Assembly: GCA_020310875.1 (NCBI GenBank)
Contig: CM035435.1
Location: forward strand, 66,853,997 to 66,917,996
DNA from: Ceratopteris richardii
Lineage: Eukaryota > Streptophyta > Polypodiopsida > Polypodiales > Pteridaceae
Length of the DNA: 64,000 nucleotides
Direction of reading: 5' to 3'
The notes below the pieces were generated by a model. The model did no database searches. It was not told the DNA's origin and saw nothing but the letters and a program-made list of their open reading frames with translations. This document shows positions 40,045-51,194 of the stretch, piece by piece (within the stretch, counting starts at the first letter, position 1; every line of letters begins with the position of its first letter). Made by a program: the position numbers and the translations under genes.

Positions 40045-40912
40045 GAGAACAACACTTACCAACTCCCATGACAGGATAAGAGGAGTTGTTGGCACATGTG
40101 ACAATATTCCCTGTCGGGGTAGGCTCGATTGAAGTGAAGAAACTACGCTACAAAGTAATATGTTTGGTTGCCCCTCTATCAAAGTATCCAACATCTGAGT
40201 CTACTGCAAACATACGCTATTCATGAGAAGATGGGTCATACTAAAAATAGTGGTAAATGCCCATTCTTCATTCTGGACAAGATTAGCAGACTCTTTTTGG
40301 GTGTAGAGTCCTTTGCATCAACCATAGCCTCTTTCTTCCTTGCCTATTTAGCAGCTAGTTCTGGATAGTTTTTTACGACATGATCATTTCCTTTACAGTT
40401 TTTGCAAAACAATTTCTGCCTTTCTCTTTTCTACTCGTCCTTGTCATCCTTCTTTGATTGTGTAGAATTAGTAGATTTTTGCTTACTAGTAGAAGAGCTC
40501 CATTTACCTTTTCCCTTCTGACTAGCCAAGAAAGCTTGATCTGCAACATGCATAATGTACCTGCTCTACCTAGACTGATCTTCCTGTAATAGAACAGAGA
40601 CTAACTCCTCAAATGTTAAGGCATTTGGATTGCCTTTCATCATCAAACAAAGAGTAGAAACAAAACTCTCATATGAATCGAGAAGACCATTCAGAACAGT
40701 CTGCACAACTGAATAGTGAGGCAAGACTTCATTAGTAGAAATCAATTATTCCTTCAAATCTTTGATCTTTGTCAGAAAAACATCCATGGAATCTCCTTCA
40801 TTCATGTGCTCACTCTCCAAATATTTTTGGAGATAAGTAACATGAGCCTCATTCCTTGCTTAGTATAAAGTGGTAAGTGTATCCCAAGCATCCTTAGCTA
40901 TTCTACAAGAAA
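40045..40912 (-). pseudogene. Copia gag to protease fragment (family A)
   Basis: Similar by eye to 29424-30270: protease-side VGKIIL region, knuckle CKNCKGNDHVVKNY (last Cys lost), and gag KTVLNGLLDSYESF-like and GNPNALTFEELVSVLL-like stretches. Many stops. Its gag end overlaps in content with the next fragment. Confidence 0.75.
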
Positions 40913-41460
40913 GTATTTTTTCTTTTCTATTTTCTTCTCATCTTTGTCTTCCTTCTTTCATTATGCAACATTATCAAAATTTTGCTTACTAGTAGATGAT
41001 CTCCATTTACCTTTGCCCTTCTCAATAGCTAAGAAAGCTTGATCTTCAATATGCATGGTTGACCTATTCTACTTGGACTGAGTTTTCAAAGGTAAGCAAC
41101 ATGAGCCTCATTTCTTGCCCGATATAAAGTTATAAGTGTATCCAAGCATTCTTTGATGTTTTCTAGGAGTGAATGTGGGGGATAATGGCATGTTTGACAT
41201 TCAAAGCTATCAATGCATGTGCGTGATCATCTTTTCCATCCCAAAATTGTTGCTCTACAATAGGTGTAGGAGGAATTGTAGCATGAATAGGAATTTGAAG
41301 ATCATCATCTTCAATTCCATATACATCACCTTCAATAACTATATTTGAAGGTGTATTAGGATGTTTTCCAACCCCCTACACGGTATTCCATGACCCTTTT
41401 ACTACCAATATATAACACATTATATATTCCCACAATGGGTAATTAGTACCATCCAACTTA
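40913..41460 (-). pseudogene. Second, overlapping copia gag fragment (family A)
   Basis: Repeats part of the preceding fragment (the LTRPSFLAI-like and TSSKQN-like region and the TLYRAR..ARVAYL region). It then extends towards the gag start up to LDGTNYPLW (41440-41460). The two pieces therefore come from two copies or from a partial duplication. Decayed. Confidence 0.68.
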
Positions 41461-41465
41461 TTCTC

Positions 41466-41762
41466 TGAAATGTTACGATAGTGATGCACCATGGTGGACT
41501 CTTCTTCTCGAGATCTCCAGGATGGTACTCTCACAATAGTAAACTAAGCTCTCGATGCCACACATAGTACTTTGCACAATGCTTGTAGAATACACAAAAA
41601 GCATACAATACACAAGGATCACAAACACGAATTTCTTAGGTGTATTTAATGTGGCCAAACTTATAGTCTTTGGTTGACTAGGTCACTATATGTTTTATTA
41701 AAGAACTTATAAAAAAGTTTCTGGTAGCCATTTGGCCTTTCACATGGAGACTAATGGTAACA
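41466..41762 (-). mobile_element. Family B solo LTR in a gag gene
   Basis: A 297-bp LTR from TGAAATGTTACG to ATGGTAACA, flanked by TTCTC and TCCTC (target duplication with one change). It separates the gag start (VEDK codons right, LDGTNYPLW left), so insertion is certain. Matches 32418-32704 along most of its length. Confidence 0.88.
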
Positions 41763-41815
41763 TCCTCAACAATTGGCATACAAAATACGTCATTGCTTTC
41801 AATCATGACTAGTGA
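41763..41815 (-). pseudogene. First codons of family A gag
   Basis: Minus strand MIESNDVFCMPIVED, matching MAERSDVSRMLAVED at 30631. The rest of gag lies left of the solo LTR. Confidence 0.75.
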
Positions 41816-42145
41816 CTAAATACCCTGATCTAGAAAAACAATTGTATCTAAAAAAGTTGAATAAAAACACCTTGACAAGCTCTACTAAACTCATAGCAGA
41901 CTCTGAGGGGCTTGTACTGGCAAACCAAAACCCATATATATGTTTGGTACAAAAGGATGAAATCGTCTGCACAATCTCTATGATAGTGCCTTTGGAGGCA
42001 AAACGAGCTCATATCAAAATTTGATGCCACAAAGCAAAGCCATTTGGAACTCCTGATTGCTTCAAGTATGCTCGCCAATTTTTGTGCAATTTTGAGACTA
42101 TGATCGGAGGCATGTCGAGGACATCCTAAATGAAGCGACAACTCT

Positions 42146-42333
42146 CTCTGATACCAATTTTTTGAGTTCGAAGTTTGTGGAAGAACACAAGGAGCACAAA
42201 GGAAGAAGAAGAAGCTTGGAGCACAAAAATCTACAAAGATAAGTGAGCCATTAGGGTTATAGGTGTACATATGAGATGGGGAGAAAAAACCTCCTAAAGA
42301 GGGAAAAAGTGCCCCCATAGACCATATATATCA
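42146..42333 (-). repeat. Family A 5' LTR with primer site
   Basis: Primer site complement CTCTGATACCA (42146-42156), then LTR 42159-42333, shortened to 175 bp by an internal deletion relative to other copies. Leader and gag start follow leftwards, so it is a 5' LTR. Confidence 0.85.
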
Positions 42334-42339
42334 ACTAAA

Positions 42340-43510
42340 AATTGGATGATAACGTAATGAAATGTACTTTTTTTGGGTACAACTCTTAAAGCAAAGGGTG
42401 TCATCTATATCATGCATATACAAAACATATTCTAGTTAGTCGTGATGTTTTTTTTTGTGGAAGATGCAATGTATTCCTTTATTTTGTGTACCAAGGATAC
42501 ATTAGTCAGCTCAAAGGATGTGTATGACACTTTGCTTAATCTTTTTACAAGTGTACAATTAAATGATGCTCCTAGTGAAGCAATTTCTCAACCTCTACAA
42601 GGTTCAAAGGATAATGTAGATTTTTCTATTTCTTATGCATTTTCACATGATGCACTTATTGATGAGAGAGCTAACATTGAAGAGGAAAAACTATGCCTAA
42701 ATGGATAGTGTAGAATTTGGGAGATAGCAAGTTAGATACACTTTGTCATATCACACTTATTCAAGCTTGCATAATGCTTCTTTCGCATTATATTGTTATG
42801 CATTGGTTGACTTCAGTCTCTGTGATGAGAATGAACCTACTTCTTTTGATGAAGCATATAATTCAAAAATTGTATGGCTACTATACAATCAAACTATGAT
42901 TTTTTTATGAAGAATGGTACTTGGCTTTTTTGTGATCCACCTCCACGCAAATAGGTTATTGGCACCAAATGGGTATACAAGCTAAAACCTTAGCCTGATG
43001 GAACAATTGATGGGTATTAGGCTAGGCTTGTTACCAAAGGTTATGTCCAAGATAAGGGCATTAATTTTGATAAGACCTTAGCTCATCATGGTTGGAATTA
43101 TAGCATTTGAACATTAAACCTACATTTTGAATGGTGATTTACATGAATAAGTGTATGTATTTCATCCCATGGTTTTCTACAGAAAGGGTATGAAAGCAAA
43201 GTATGCAGGTTAAAAAAGACATTATATGGATTGAAGCAATCTCAACACGCTTGATGTGAAAAAATACATGCCTACTTACTAGCACATAGATTTGAGAATA
43301 GTCCAACAAAGAGAAACTTATATGTTAGGCATGCAAATGATGTACTTATCGTTGTTTTATATGTTGATGTTATGTTGCTCACTGTTCCTAATGAGAAGCA
43401 CATTGCTAAATTTGAGGCTAATTTGCAAGCCTATTTTGAGATGTTATATTTGGGGCATTTGCATCATTATTGGGACATTCAATTTATGCAAGTTGATGGG
43501 GGAATTCCAC
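42340..43510 (+). pseudogene. Decayed copia linker and RT
   Basis: Plus strand: KLDDNVMKCTFFGYNS, HILVSRDV, KDVYDTLLNLF, ALIDERANIEEEK, then RT traces such as GTKWVYKLKP, ARLVTKGYVQDKGINF and VLYVDVMLLT (YVDD to YVDV). Stops in nearly every line. One of the oldest copia scraps here. It supplies an uninterrupted version of the junction (NIEEEK) where family B inserted in the other copy. Confidence 0.7.
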
Positions 43511-44765
43511 TATTTTTCCCTTGAAGATTGAAAACCTATTACCACTCCCATGGAAACAAGTTTACAATTGAGTCTTAATGATGTTGGAGATACATTTGAT
43601 GTTGTTCTCTATTACCAAGTTGTTCGATGCTTGATTTACTTATGCATAACCCAACATGATATTCAGTTTAGTATCTCTCAAATGAGCATATCATGGCATC
43701 AAAAATCTCAATCACATCTGTCAAAATTTTTGGTTAGTGAAATTTAGAGAACAAAAACTACTTTAAAAGATGTCAAGAATAGTTCTAAAGTGGTTTAGAG
43801 CCAACTTTTGTTCCTTTTCACTTTTTGACAATTACATTCATAAGTCTCAACCTCAAATGATCCCTTGACCTTCTCTTTCAAGCCATTACATCCTTGAAGT
43901 GAAAGAGGTCAAAATGGATCCATGATTGATGAACTTTTGCACCAAAACGATGCCATATCTTACAAAACTATGCAAATCCACAAAAAATTGAATTTCATCA
44001 TATTTGATAAAGTGAATATATAGGCTTTTCAAGATCTTTCATAAAAGCTCTATTTCTTTTTCTATAGCCAATATAATATGAGGGGTCAATATCATTTGAA
44101 GTTGGGCATAGAAATGTACCAATTTGTTTGAGAAATGGATAAGAGAAAATGAAAAACAAGATCTTTATGAGGCTCTTCTTTGAAAAAATCAACATTATTC
44201 TTATAGAACTCTTTAATCAACATTATTCTTATAGAACTCTTTAAAAACTTATTATCAAGTGAAACATTATTCCCCCCTCTCTCTCCCTTCCATGCCATCA
44301 TGTGGATCTCTCTATAGCTTGTCAAATGTATCCCTCTTGTTATTGTCTTAGTCATGGATGTAAATGTATCACTCTTATTATTGTCTTGGATGTAAACGTA
44401 TCCCTTCTTAAGTGAAACGGTCTACAAAACCTAACATAGAGAAGATGGGGAAAATTCGTGTAGCCTTGTACACAAAGAGAATATTCACATCTCCCAATGA
44501 GCTGTCTCTCTCACCACATGTAGAAATACATACATGTCATGTGGCACTCATTTGTACCTACACATAGTCACACAAAATAGGAAGGTTCCCATCATACATG
44601 CACTACATTTCTTTCAACCTGAGAAGAATTGGAACAATCTTCCCATTAATAATGGCGTTTATAAAACCTCCGCAAATGAGAGGCAAGCAAGTATACCATT
44701 TCAATTATCAAACCAAATATAAATAGACCAGGTATTTGATGAAGCCTATTTTAGGTCAAGACCCT
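43511..44765. other. Interval without a recognisable gene
   Basis: Only a weak copia RT tail (to about 43740) and a 28-bp tandem duplication at 44187-44242 (ATCAACATTATTCTTATAGA units). Nothing else seen. Confidence 0.55.
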
Positions 44766-46050
44766 CCATTGCTCATAAATGTAGCTTCCTATTAAGTATG
44801 TGCCAGAGGATAATTTAGAGAGAGTATTGACTCCATCAACTTCAAAGTACATGGATGATTATGAGGAAAGATACTCAACATCTTGTAATGGAGAATATCC
44901 AAAAGAAGTTTGTGAGTATGCTAACAATCAAGAGTATCAACTTAGTGCTTACCAAAATAATAATGAAAATTATGAGATGGACCTAGCTACATTCATGTAT
45001 GTGATATATATATTTATACCAACTCAAAAACTACAGCTAATCCAAAACCCTATAAATTTTCAAAGGGGAACTTGTTATAGATGTGGGGTAGATCATTTTA
45101 TAAGAGATTATCTAGAATCCCTTCAAGTAGAGGTATATTACAAGGATTATGGCATGGGGAATCTAAATAAATATTTTACTAACAATCCTAACAAGCAAAT
45201 ACATAACCCCCCTCCATTGAATTCTATAATTCTGATTCAAAATCTAAGTCAAATTTTTTAATCTAGTAGTGGAAATGAGTCTGAATCTGGAGTGCCAAGT
45301 CAAGTAATGACTAAATTACAAGCTACCAAGAAGAAAGATTATTCAAGTTTGGAAGTAAAGGATAATCAGAGTTACCAAAACTCTAATCTCCAAGAAAAAC
45401 AAGGTAAAAGAAAGAGAAACTCATGGAAAATTAGAAAAATCCAAAGTGTAAAAGAAGTTGGAAGAATTGGAACAAAGTGCTCAAAAAAGAAAAGGTAAAG
45501 ACCGAAAACAAATAGGATATGTTCTAGTGAACCATTAACCAAGAAAAAAAGACCTTAATAAAGTCTTATCAAGCTACGATTAAAGAGGGGGCAAAAATGG
45601 ACTAACACAAAAAAAAAAAACCATAAGCTTGATGAGGAGAAAGAGAGGCTTCAACTATGTAAACAACTAATAAAGAATACTTAGAAAATGATTGAAAAAG
45701 AGAAAAGTCCTAGAGGATAGAAGAATCTCATATGAAAAGATGAAAAAATGCATGCAAAAAGTGATTTGGAAGAAATGATAAAGAAGAAATAGGAGATCGA
45801 ATTTCAACAAGCTTTTATTTCTGAAGTAATTTTGAATAGAGTGGATCAAGGTGGATACTGTGAGTTGGGAAGAAGGTAACATTGTTCTATCCAAAAATTA
45901 TTAGGGATGTAAAGTACAAGCCATTTTAGACAATGGATCATGAATGGTTATCATGATGACAAAATAGGATAATGGAGGTAAACATAAGCTAAAAGGATCC
46001 CCCATATCCCATAGAGCACAAGTAGGACAACCCAAAGGCACAACAACAGT
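44766..46050 (+). pseudogene. Decayed Ty3 gag-pol: gag end, knuckles, protease
   Basis: A plus-strand relative of the 1-14 kb element. KYVPEDNLERVLTP matches its gag end. The knuckle GTCYRCGVDHFIRDY (last Cys to Tyr) matches GPCFRCQGDHLIRDC, and YKDYGMGNLNKYFTNNPNK matches the next knuckle. VPSQVMTKLQATKK matches APVQVITRAQALQR. A protease remnant reads VQAILDNGS near 45930, followed by a TGA. Several stops. RT is not found; a LINE relic begins near 46050. Confidence 0.75.
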
Positions 46051-46992
46051 GATGGCTAGGATTCAGCAGGAAACCTCTGTTTTAGAGCGAGTTATAGTTA
46101 AGGTGAATGAACTTTTGATCACCCTCATGGGCAAGGATTTATCAATTGACCATTCTTTTGGGATTCTCGTTGAAGTTGGCCACACATTTTTCTTTCCATA
46201 TCTTCCAAAGCACTTCCCCTGATGACATTCCACAAGGCAAAAGAGCAATCGATGGCTTCTCCCCAGTATTGCTTACTTCCAGTTGATATGAGTTTGTAAA
46301 CTCAAAATCCTGGCGAGATTCTCTTAGACCCAGTGATTCTTAAGGCATGAAAAGAAGATTTGGACAATGTCTTCTCAACGAGAGGGGCAACACTTACACC
46401 ACTAAGGATCCCCACAAATTTTATTAGCTTTGACATTGGTCCGGATTCCTTGGTAGAGAATTTTCCACATAAGAATTGGCTTTTTGTTCTCAATGAGAGG
46501 ATGCTACAGGTCCATGAACTTAAATTGCCATCTGATACATGGCCAATTCAGATACCATCTCCTATTAACGGAGATATGCAAGTCCAAGTGCTTCTTGAAA
46601 CTCCACCCCTTATCCAATTTTTTACCATTGATCCATCTTAACCCGTCGAACTGTAGGGGATCATCCCCAAGAAGGAGGCAAGTCTTTGAGTTCTCTGAAG
46701 AATTAATTTTGTATCTTAAAAGGCACCAATCTTCATAGTTGACTCTCCTAGTTGGGTTAATGTCCTCAAATCTAATCGAGTGTCTTCTCTCTTCGATCTG
46801 TAGGGGATCATCTCCAAGAAGGAGGCAAGTCTTTGAGTTCTCCCAAGAATTAATTTTGTATCTTAAAAGGCACCAATCTTCATAGTTGACTCTCCTAGTC
46901 GGGTTAATGTCGACAAAGAAATTAAGAGAAGCATTGAAGATAGAAGAAGCAACTCCTTCATCAAAAAGAGCACATATACTTCCTATAACCAA
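46050..46992 (-). pseudogene. LINE (L1-type) 3' relic with zinc-binding domain
   Basis: Minus strand: WKILYQGIRTNVKANKICGD, then a C..C....E...FFSC pattern (CKCCPS, EDIVQIFFSCLKN), as in the zf-RVT domain after LINE reverse transcriptase. Upstream, LRWCLLRYK-like and LLLGDDPLQ stretches occur twice because of a 147-bp-period duplication. Stops and shifts present. The second relic at 50.3 kb, on the same strand, is the matching RT. Confidence 0.55.
46651..46911. repeat. 114-bp duplication with 147-bp period
   Basis: Bases 46651-46764 and 46798-46911 are nearly identical (CTGTAGGGGATCATC to GGGTTAATGTC). They are separated by 33 bp, part of which resembles neither. It doubles a segment of the LINE relic. 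Confidence 0.92.
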
Positions 46993-47025
46993 AATTGCAC
47001 GACTGAAGATTAATTAAAAGAAGCC

Positions 47026-47901
47026 ATGGAGGATACTCACAAATTCATGGAAGGACAGATAAATCTTCTAGTTCAAGGGCACCATTACCATCAAGCTCAT
47101 ACAACAACTTTGCAGGGAAAGAGACTAACAAAGTTCCAGAGATATAGAGATTTGGGATTGTTTAATTCCAGCTCTTCTTCTGAAGTCCAAGAGGACCATG
47201 AACCATCACCTATGAATGTGGAAACTAGGAGTGAATCAAATAATGATAGTAAATGGGATGAAATCAACCAATTGAAGGATTCCACTGAAGTACAGAGTGA
47301 AAAGAAAGATCGAATTTCGGATACAACACTCGAAGATGGACAAAAAGACGAGGCAAAGGAACAAGTAGAGGTACATACATTGCAAATGAATGATATGGCA
47401 AAGATTCAAATCACTGAGACCCACTTGGATAGTCTGGTTACAATGAAGGTTCCCAAAGAAGAAAAAGACCAAGAAGAAAAGGATGAACAAGAACCATTCA
47501 CCCCTATAAGGATTGTAGTAGAGCCTTCCCCGTTGGGTGTCACATTTCAAGGACGTGCTACAAAACCTACCACACATAAAGAAAAAGAACATCCAACTAC
47601 AAATTAGACAAACACATAACAAAACGGTACATGTGGAAAAGGGAAAAGATGTACATACAGGCTAAGAACCAAACATACCAAAAACATGGCTGAATGTAGA
47701 TGTGGCACAGCTCAAGCTAGTGGTGAAACAAATGATCCAGACAACCATGGACACTAAAAAACAACTCGTGGAAGCAGATAGTGATTATGACAAGGCATTA
47801 GTGGAGCAAAATCAATTTAAAGCCTTAAGTGAAGAGCTATCTATGCAAGTATTACAAGCCCAACAAGCATTACAAATAAGGAACTAGGAACAAAAGAAGC
47901 T
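47026..47901 (+). pseudogene. Unassigned long frame, N-terminal part
   Basis: A 193-codon ORF (47026-47607) starting with ATG. It is rich in Glu, Lys, Asp and Gln (KEEKDQEEKDEQEP) and has a Ser run (NSSSSSEVQEDHEP). After two frame changes a second ORF (47702-47887) is strongly helical (KALSEELSMQVLQAQQALQ) and leads into the coiled-coil frame at 47902. I recognise no family. Together these look like one ancestral protein with a disordered acidic N-terminus and a coiled coil. Confidence 0.5.
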
Positions 47902-49860
47902 ATGGAAAGATGCAATCTACTCATTGAAGAAAATCAAAAGATGCAATATCTGCTTAAGGAGCTCTACAACAAATATGAAACCAACGAAGCCGAGAAGGTA
48001 CGCTTATGAAATAGAAGCAAACTTTTAGAAGTTCAAATAAAGGTATACATGCACGAGGCAGAAAATCTAAGAAACAGAAATAAAGAGTTGATGAATGCAA
48101 TTTTGCTTAATCAACCTATGGAGGTGTCAGAAAATCAACATATTGATACATAGACATTAAAAGCTCAGATATTTAAGTATGAAGATCAACTAAAGCAAGA
48201 ATAGGTGCTAAGAGAAGAGTGGGAAAAGAAATATATGTATGATACAAATGAGCTCAAAAAAAGGTGGAAGGTTGCAGAAGCCAAAATTGTAAAGCAATGT
48301 AAAGAAGATGCAGATCAAGTAGCAGTGCTTGGTGACCACCTCTTGAAAAGTGGAGATGCACTCACAATAGCAAATAACGAAATCATTAAGAAAGATGAAG
48401 TCATTGGAAGCCTGTGGGCTCAATGATCACATAATAATCAAATGGGGACACCAGTAGTTCAAAGCTCTCAAGCAGTTACTATGGAGACCGAGGTACGTCC
48501 TCTTTCTCCTCCCATACATCATTCACCAATAAGAGAAGAAGAAGCAAAGAAGGGAACTAATAGACATAACCGGGCTATTAGAGAGCTAAGCCGTAATGAG
48601 AGGACCCTACTGGTGTCCCGACTTACAAAACAATTTGAAGATCAAGTGGTAAAAGTAATGAAGGAAGCAAAGATCAAACACAAGAATTTAGAGAAAATAT
48701 TGAAGCCCTTCAACACACCATATGGCCTACTAAAAGAGGAAACCCGACAATACATCAGGAGAACTACACAAAAAGAACCAGATCAAGACTTGCAGTTCAA
48801 AATTGGTACATTTTCTTACACACATGAAGAGTTTGATAAAGTAGATCCGATATGGAGAAGGAAATTTTTGGAAAAGAATCCAACTTTACGAGTGCACTTG
48901 GAGTCTGCACCATACTTACTACAAGTAAATCCATCTTTTTGCCCATTCCCTAGAAGAAGATCATGGATGCAATTTTGGGAAGCACAGCACCAGGGAACAA
49001 TCAATAACCAGTGGCTCAATTACCCATTATTACTGAGCCCACCATATAATTACTTACCTATAGAAGAATATATGGTACGCACAATCAAATTTTGGCTATC
49101 AAGATACGCTACAAATCCGGACTTAGCAATAAAGATGACAAATAAGGTGTTGAGTATGCTACTCACAGTTTTGAAAGTCTTCAAACATGCTCAATATACA
49201 TTTTTGAATTTTATCGGCATTAATCAAGGCACAAACGATCTTATTTTGTATCCATCTATCATGCAAAATAGGCTTACAATCATGGCTATATACTCGTGCT
49301 TAATGTTTTTACCAACTCAGTATATGCAGACATTTGAGGAAGCGTTCTTTATAGGGTTTTTTGAAATGGATTCAGAATTTTTTGTCAAAATGACTTCCAA
49401 ATTAAATGCTCGATTAGTGGCCTATGAGTTAAGTTTCTTTGCAGATCATAGACATGCACTGGATGATGGAGTAAAGTCAGCACAATGAAAAGAACTAATG
49501 ATATGTGAAGCTAATCTGCTAAATCAAAGAGAGCAAAAAGTCATTAAAACATACTCACGTTGTCAGCCAAAGCCTGTCGGGGATGATAGAGTTCAAGAGG
49601 AGGGACATGTGGAGGGAGAATCAAGTAAAAGAAGAATAAGAAGAAAATCAAAACGAAAAACTTCCCAATAGAAAGAACCACCCTCTACCCAAAGCCCGAC
49701 AGGGGCATGCATCAGGCCACTATGCGAAAGAAGGAGGTCTCGAAGAGTGGAAACAAAGAATTACAATAGGACTTTTCAAGCACCACCCTCACTAAAAGAG
49801 ATGCAATACTTACCAATGGGCGTGTGTGGCAACAAAAAGCAGTACACCGGGCCAGATGTG
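47902..49860 (+). pseudogene. Unassigned long frame: coiled coil plus globular domain
   Basis: One frame of 653 codons with six internal stops (TGA 48007, TAG 48151, TAG 48202, TGA 48424, TGA 49486, TAG 49669), none of them TAA. The first 180 codons form a coiled coil (LLIEENQKMQYLLKELYNKYE, EAENLRNRNKELM). The middle is the uninterrupted 348-codon ORF described separately. The tail is basic (SSKRRIRRKSKRKTSQ) and ends MQYLPMGVCGNKKQYTGPDV. The stop spectrum fits C-to-T decay of CAG and CGA. It may be the extra ORF of a Ty3-like element, but I have no motif to prove it. Confidence 0.55.
48442..49488 (+). CDS. Uninterrupted 348-codon ORF of unknown family
   Basis: ATG at 48442, stop TGA at 49486. 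The N-terminal 60 residues are charged and Pro-containing. A helical segment follows (RTLLVSRLTKQFEDQVVKVM), then a Trp/Phe/Pro-rich part (PRRRSWMQFWEAQHQG, NYPLLLSPPYNYLP) and hydrophobic helices (LSMLLTVLKVFKHAQYTFLNF, MAIYSCLMFLPTQYMQTFEE). No signal peptide is evident. The hydrophobic helices are short and could be buried rather than membrane-spanning. The frame continues on both sides after single stops, so it is the best-preserved core of a larger broken gene. No assignment made. Confidence 0.55.
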   Translation: MGTPVVQSSQAVTMETEVRPLSPPIHHSPIREEEAKKGTNRHNRAIRELSRNERTLLVSRLTKQFEDQVVKVMKEAKIKHKNLEKILKPFNTPYGLLKEETRQYIRRTTQKEPDQDLQFKIGTFSYTHEEFDKVDPIWRRKFLEKNPTLRVHLESAPYLLQVNPSFCPFPRRRSWMQFWEAQHQGTINNQWLNYPLLLSPPYNYLPIEEYMVRTIKFWLSRYATNPDLAIKMTNKVLSMLLTVLKVFKHAQYTFLNFIGINQGTNDLILYPSIMQNRLTIMAIYSCLMFLPTQYMQTFEEAFFIGFFEMDSEFFVKMTSKLNARLVAYELSFFADHRHALDDGVKSAQ

Positions 49861-50330
49861 TGAGAACAAAGATTTATCAAAAGGCCAAAAGTTAAGTAGA
49901 GGCTGAAAAGTTGAAGAGGGTGGCTAAGAATATCACATTCTTAGCCATTAGGTGCATGCGATGAAAAAGAGCTTAACAAGCATCAACGATAACACAACGA
50001 CACAGATGTATGAAATTAAGGAATACCAAAGGGAGAACAGAAGCATAAAACTAAGGCTCGGATAGGGTAACAAATTCTCTGATAGTCCTAGCGGCTTCTT
50101 CGACCGCTGGGTGTGTGTATTGAAAGAACAATAAGCAAGCCGTAGACAAGAAGCAAAGTTTGTCAAGGGACGATCCATTTCCAAAGGATTAGTGAGTTGG
50201 AGAGGTGATTGAGATAAAACACATGCATTGTAGCATTGATGCTTCACTTACCATCATGTGTGCATATATCTTCATACACTTGGTACGTCTAATCTCTTGG
50301 ATTGATAATTAAACGGGTATTAATCCACCA
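49861..50330. other. Interval without a recognisable gene; contains a perfect hairpin
   Basis: No coding similarity. A perfect 11-bp inverted repeat TGGCTAAGAAT/ATTCTTAGCCA with a 5-base loop lies at 49921-49947. A 99-codon minus-strand ORF (49948-50247) is hydrophobic and unrecognised. Confidence 0.55.
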
Positions 50331-50695
50331 CTATATGCACTTATGGGGCCATTGAGGTACAGTCTCATCGACACAAGTCCCTAAGACTTCATGATTTAGG
50401 TACACAATGACCATCGGAGATGGTTGATCATTTATATCAATTTGAACTAAGGCATTTCCCATAAGTTTTGTAATCATCTTGATGAATTTAGATCTACAAA
50501 TGAGAACTTTCAAGGATTGGAGAATGAAGTCCCACTCGAGGGAATCATCAGCTTTGTCAAAAATGATCTTGATGAAGAGGACATTTTGGGAAGACTCCTT
50601 AGCAAATTCAAGGCCTTCCTAAACATCAATAATGGCCTCTAGGATGGATCTATCCCTTACGAACCCTTTTTGTCCTCATTGCTCATGAGCTAAGA
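50331..50695 (-). pseudogene. LINE (L1-type) reverse transcriptase relic
   Basis: Minus strand: QKGFVRDRSILEAIIDVXEG, LFIKIIFDKADDSLEWDFI and KMITKLMGNALVQIDIND. These match the L1 RT pattern Q.GFV.GRSI..., FLK.DFEKAFD.VEWDFL and so on. The catalytic FADD region is absent. It is cut at 50699 by a family B LTR. Same strand and expected order as the zf-RVT relic at 46-47 kb; the two may be parts of one LINE opened by an insertion. Confidence 0.75.
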
Positions 50696-50698
50696 TGG

Positions 50699-50997
50699 TG
50701 AAGTATTTCAATGGCTATGCACCGCAACGGATTTTCCTTATTGAGATCTCCATAACAATACCCGCATACTAGAAATATGACCTTTGGATGCCACACCTGA
50801 TACTCCACACAGACCTGTAAAATATGAAGAAAACATGCACCCTCCACCGAGAGAATGAACATAGATTTATTAGATTTTACAAATGCATTCAAAATTACAA
50901 ATATTTGGCTGACCAAGCCACTATATGTTTTATTAAAGAGCATATAAAAAAGTGTCTGGTGGGCATTTGACCTTTCACATGGACACTAACGGTAATA
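50699..50997 (-). repeat. Family B 3' LTR
   Basis: A 299-bp LTR from TGAAGTATTTCAATGG to GGTAATA (CA decayed to TA), matching 32418-32704. The purine-rich GTGGAAGAT next to it is the likely polypurine tract. Confidence 0.88.
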
Positions 50998-51194
50998 ATC
51001 TTCCACTAAAGGCCAATATGGCCAAAATGACTGTGGGGGAAAAATAAAAAATGATAAAGAATACCTGAGTGTAAGTATACAAAATATACGTCCCACCTAA
51101 TGGGCATGTTACATATACACAAGTAACTATGTAAGATCATGAATCAAGTAACCGCCATCAAGTGACAACAATGTCAAAAGCTATCTTATGGTAG

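Noticed and set aside
49948..50247. 99-codon hydrophobic minus-strand ORF as a membrane protein
   Set aside because: No similarity recognised; AT-rich sequence on the antisense of a Lys-rich stretch readily gives hydrophobic ORFs.
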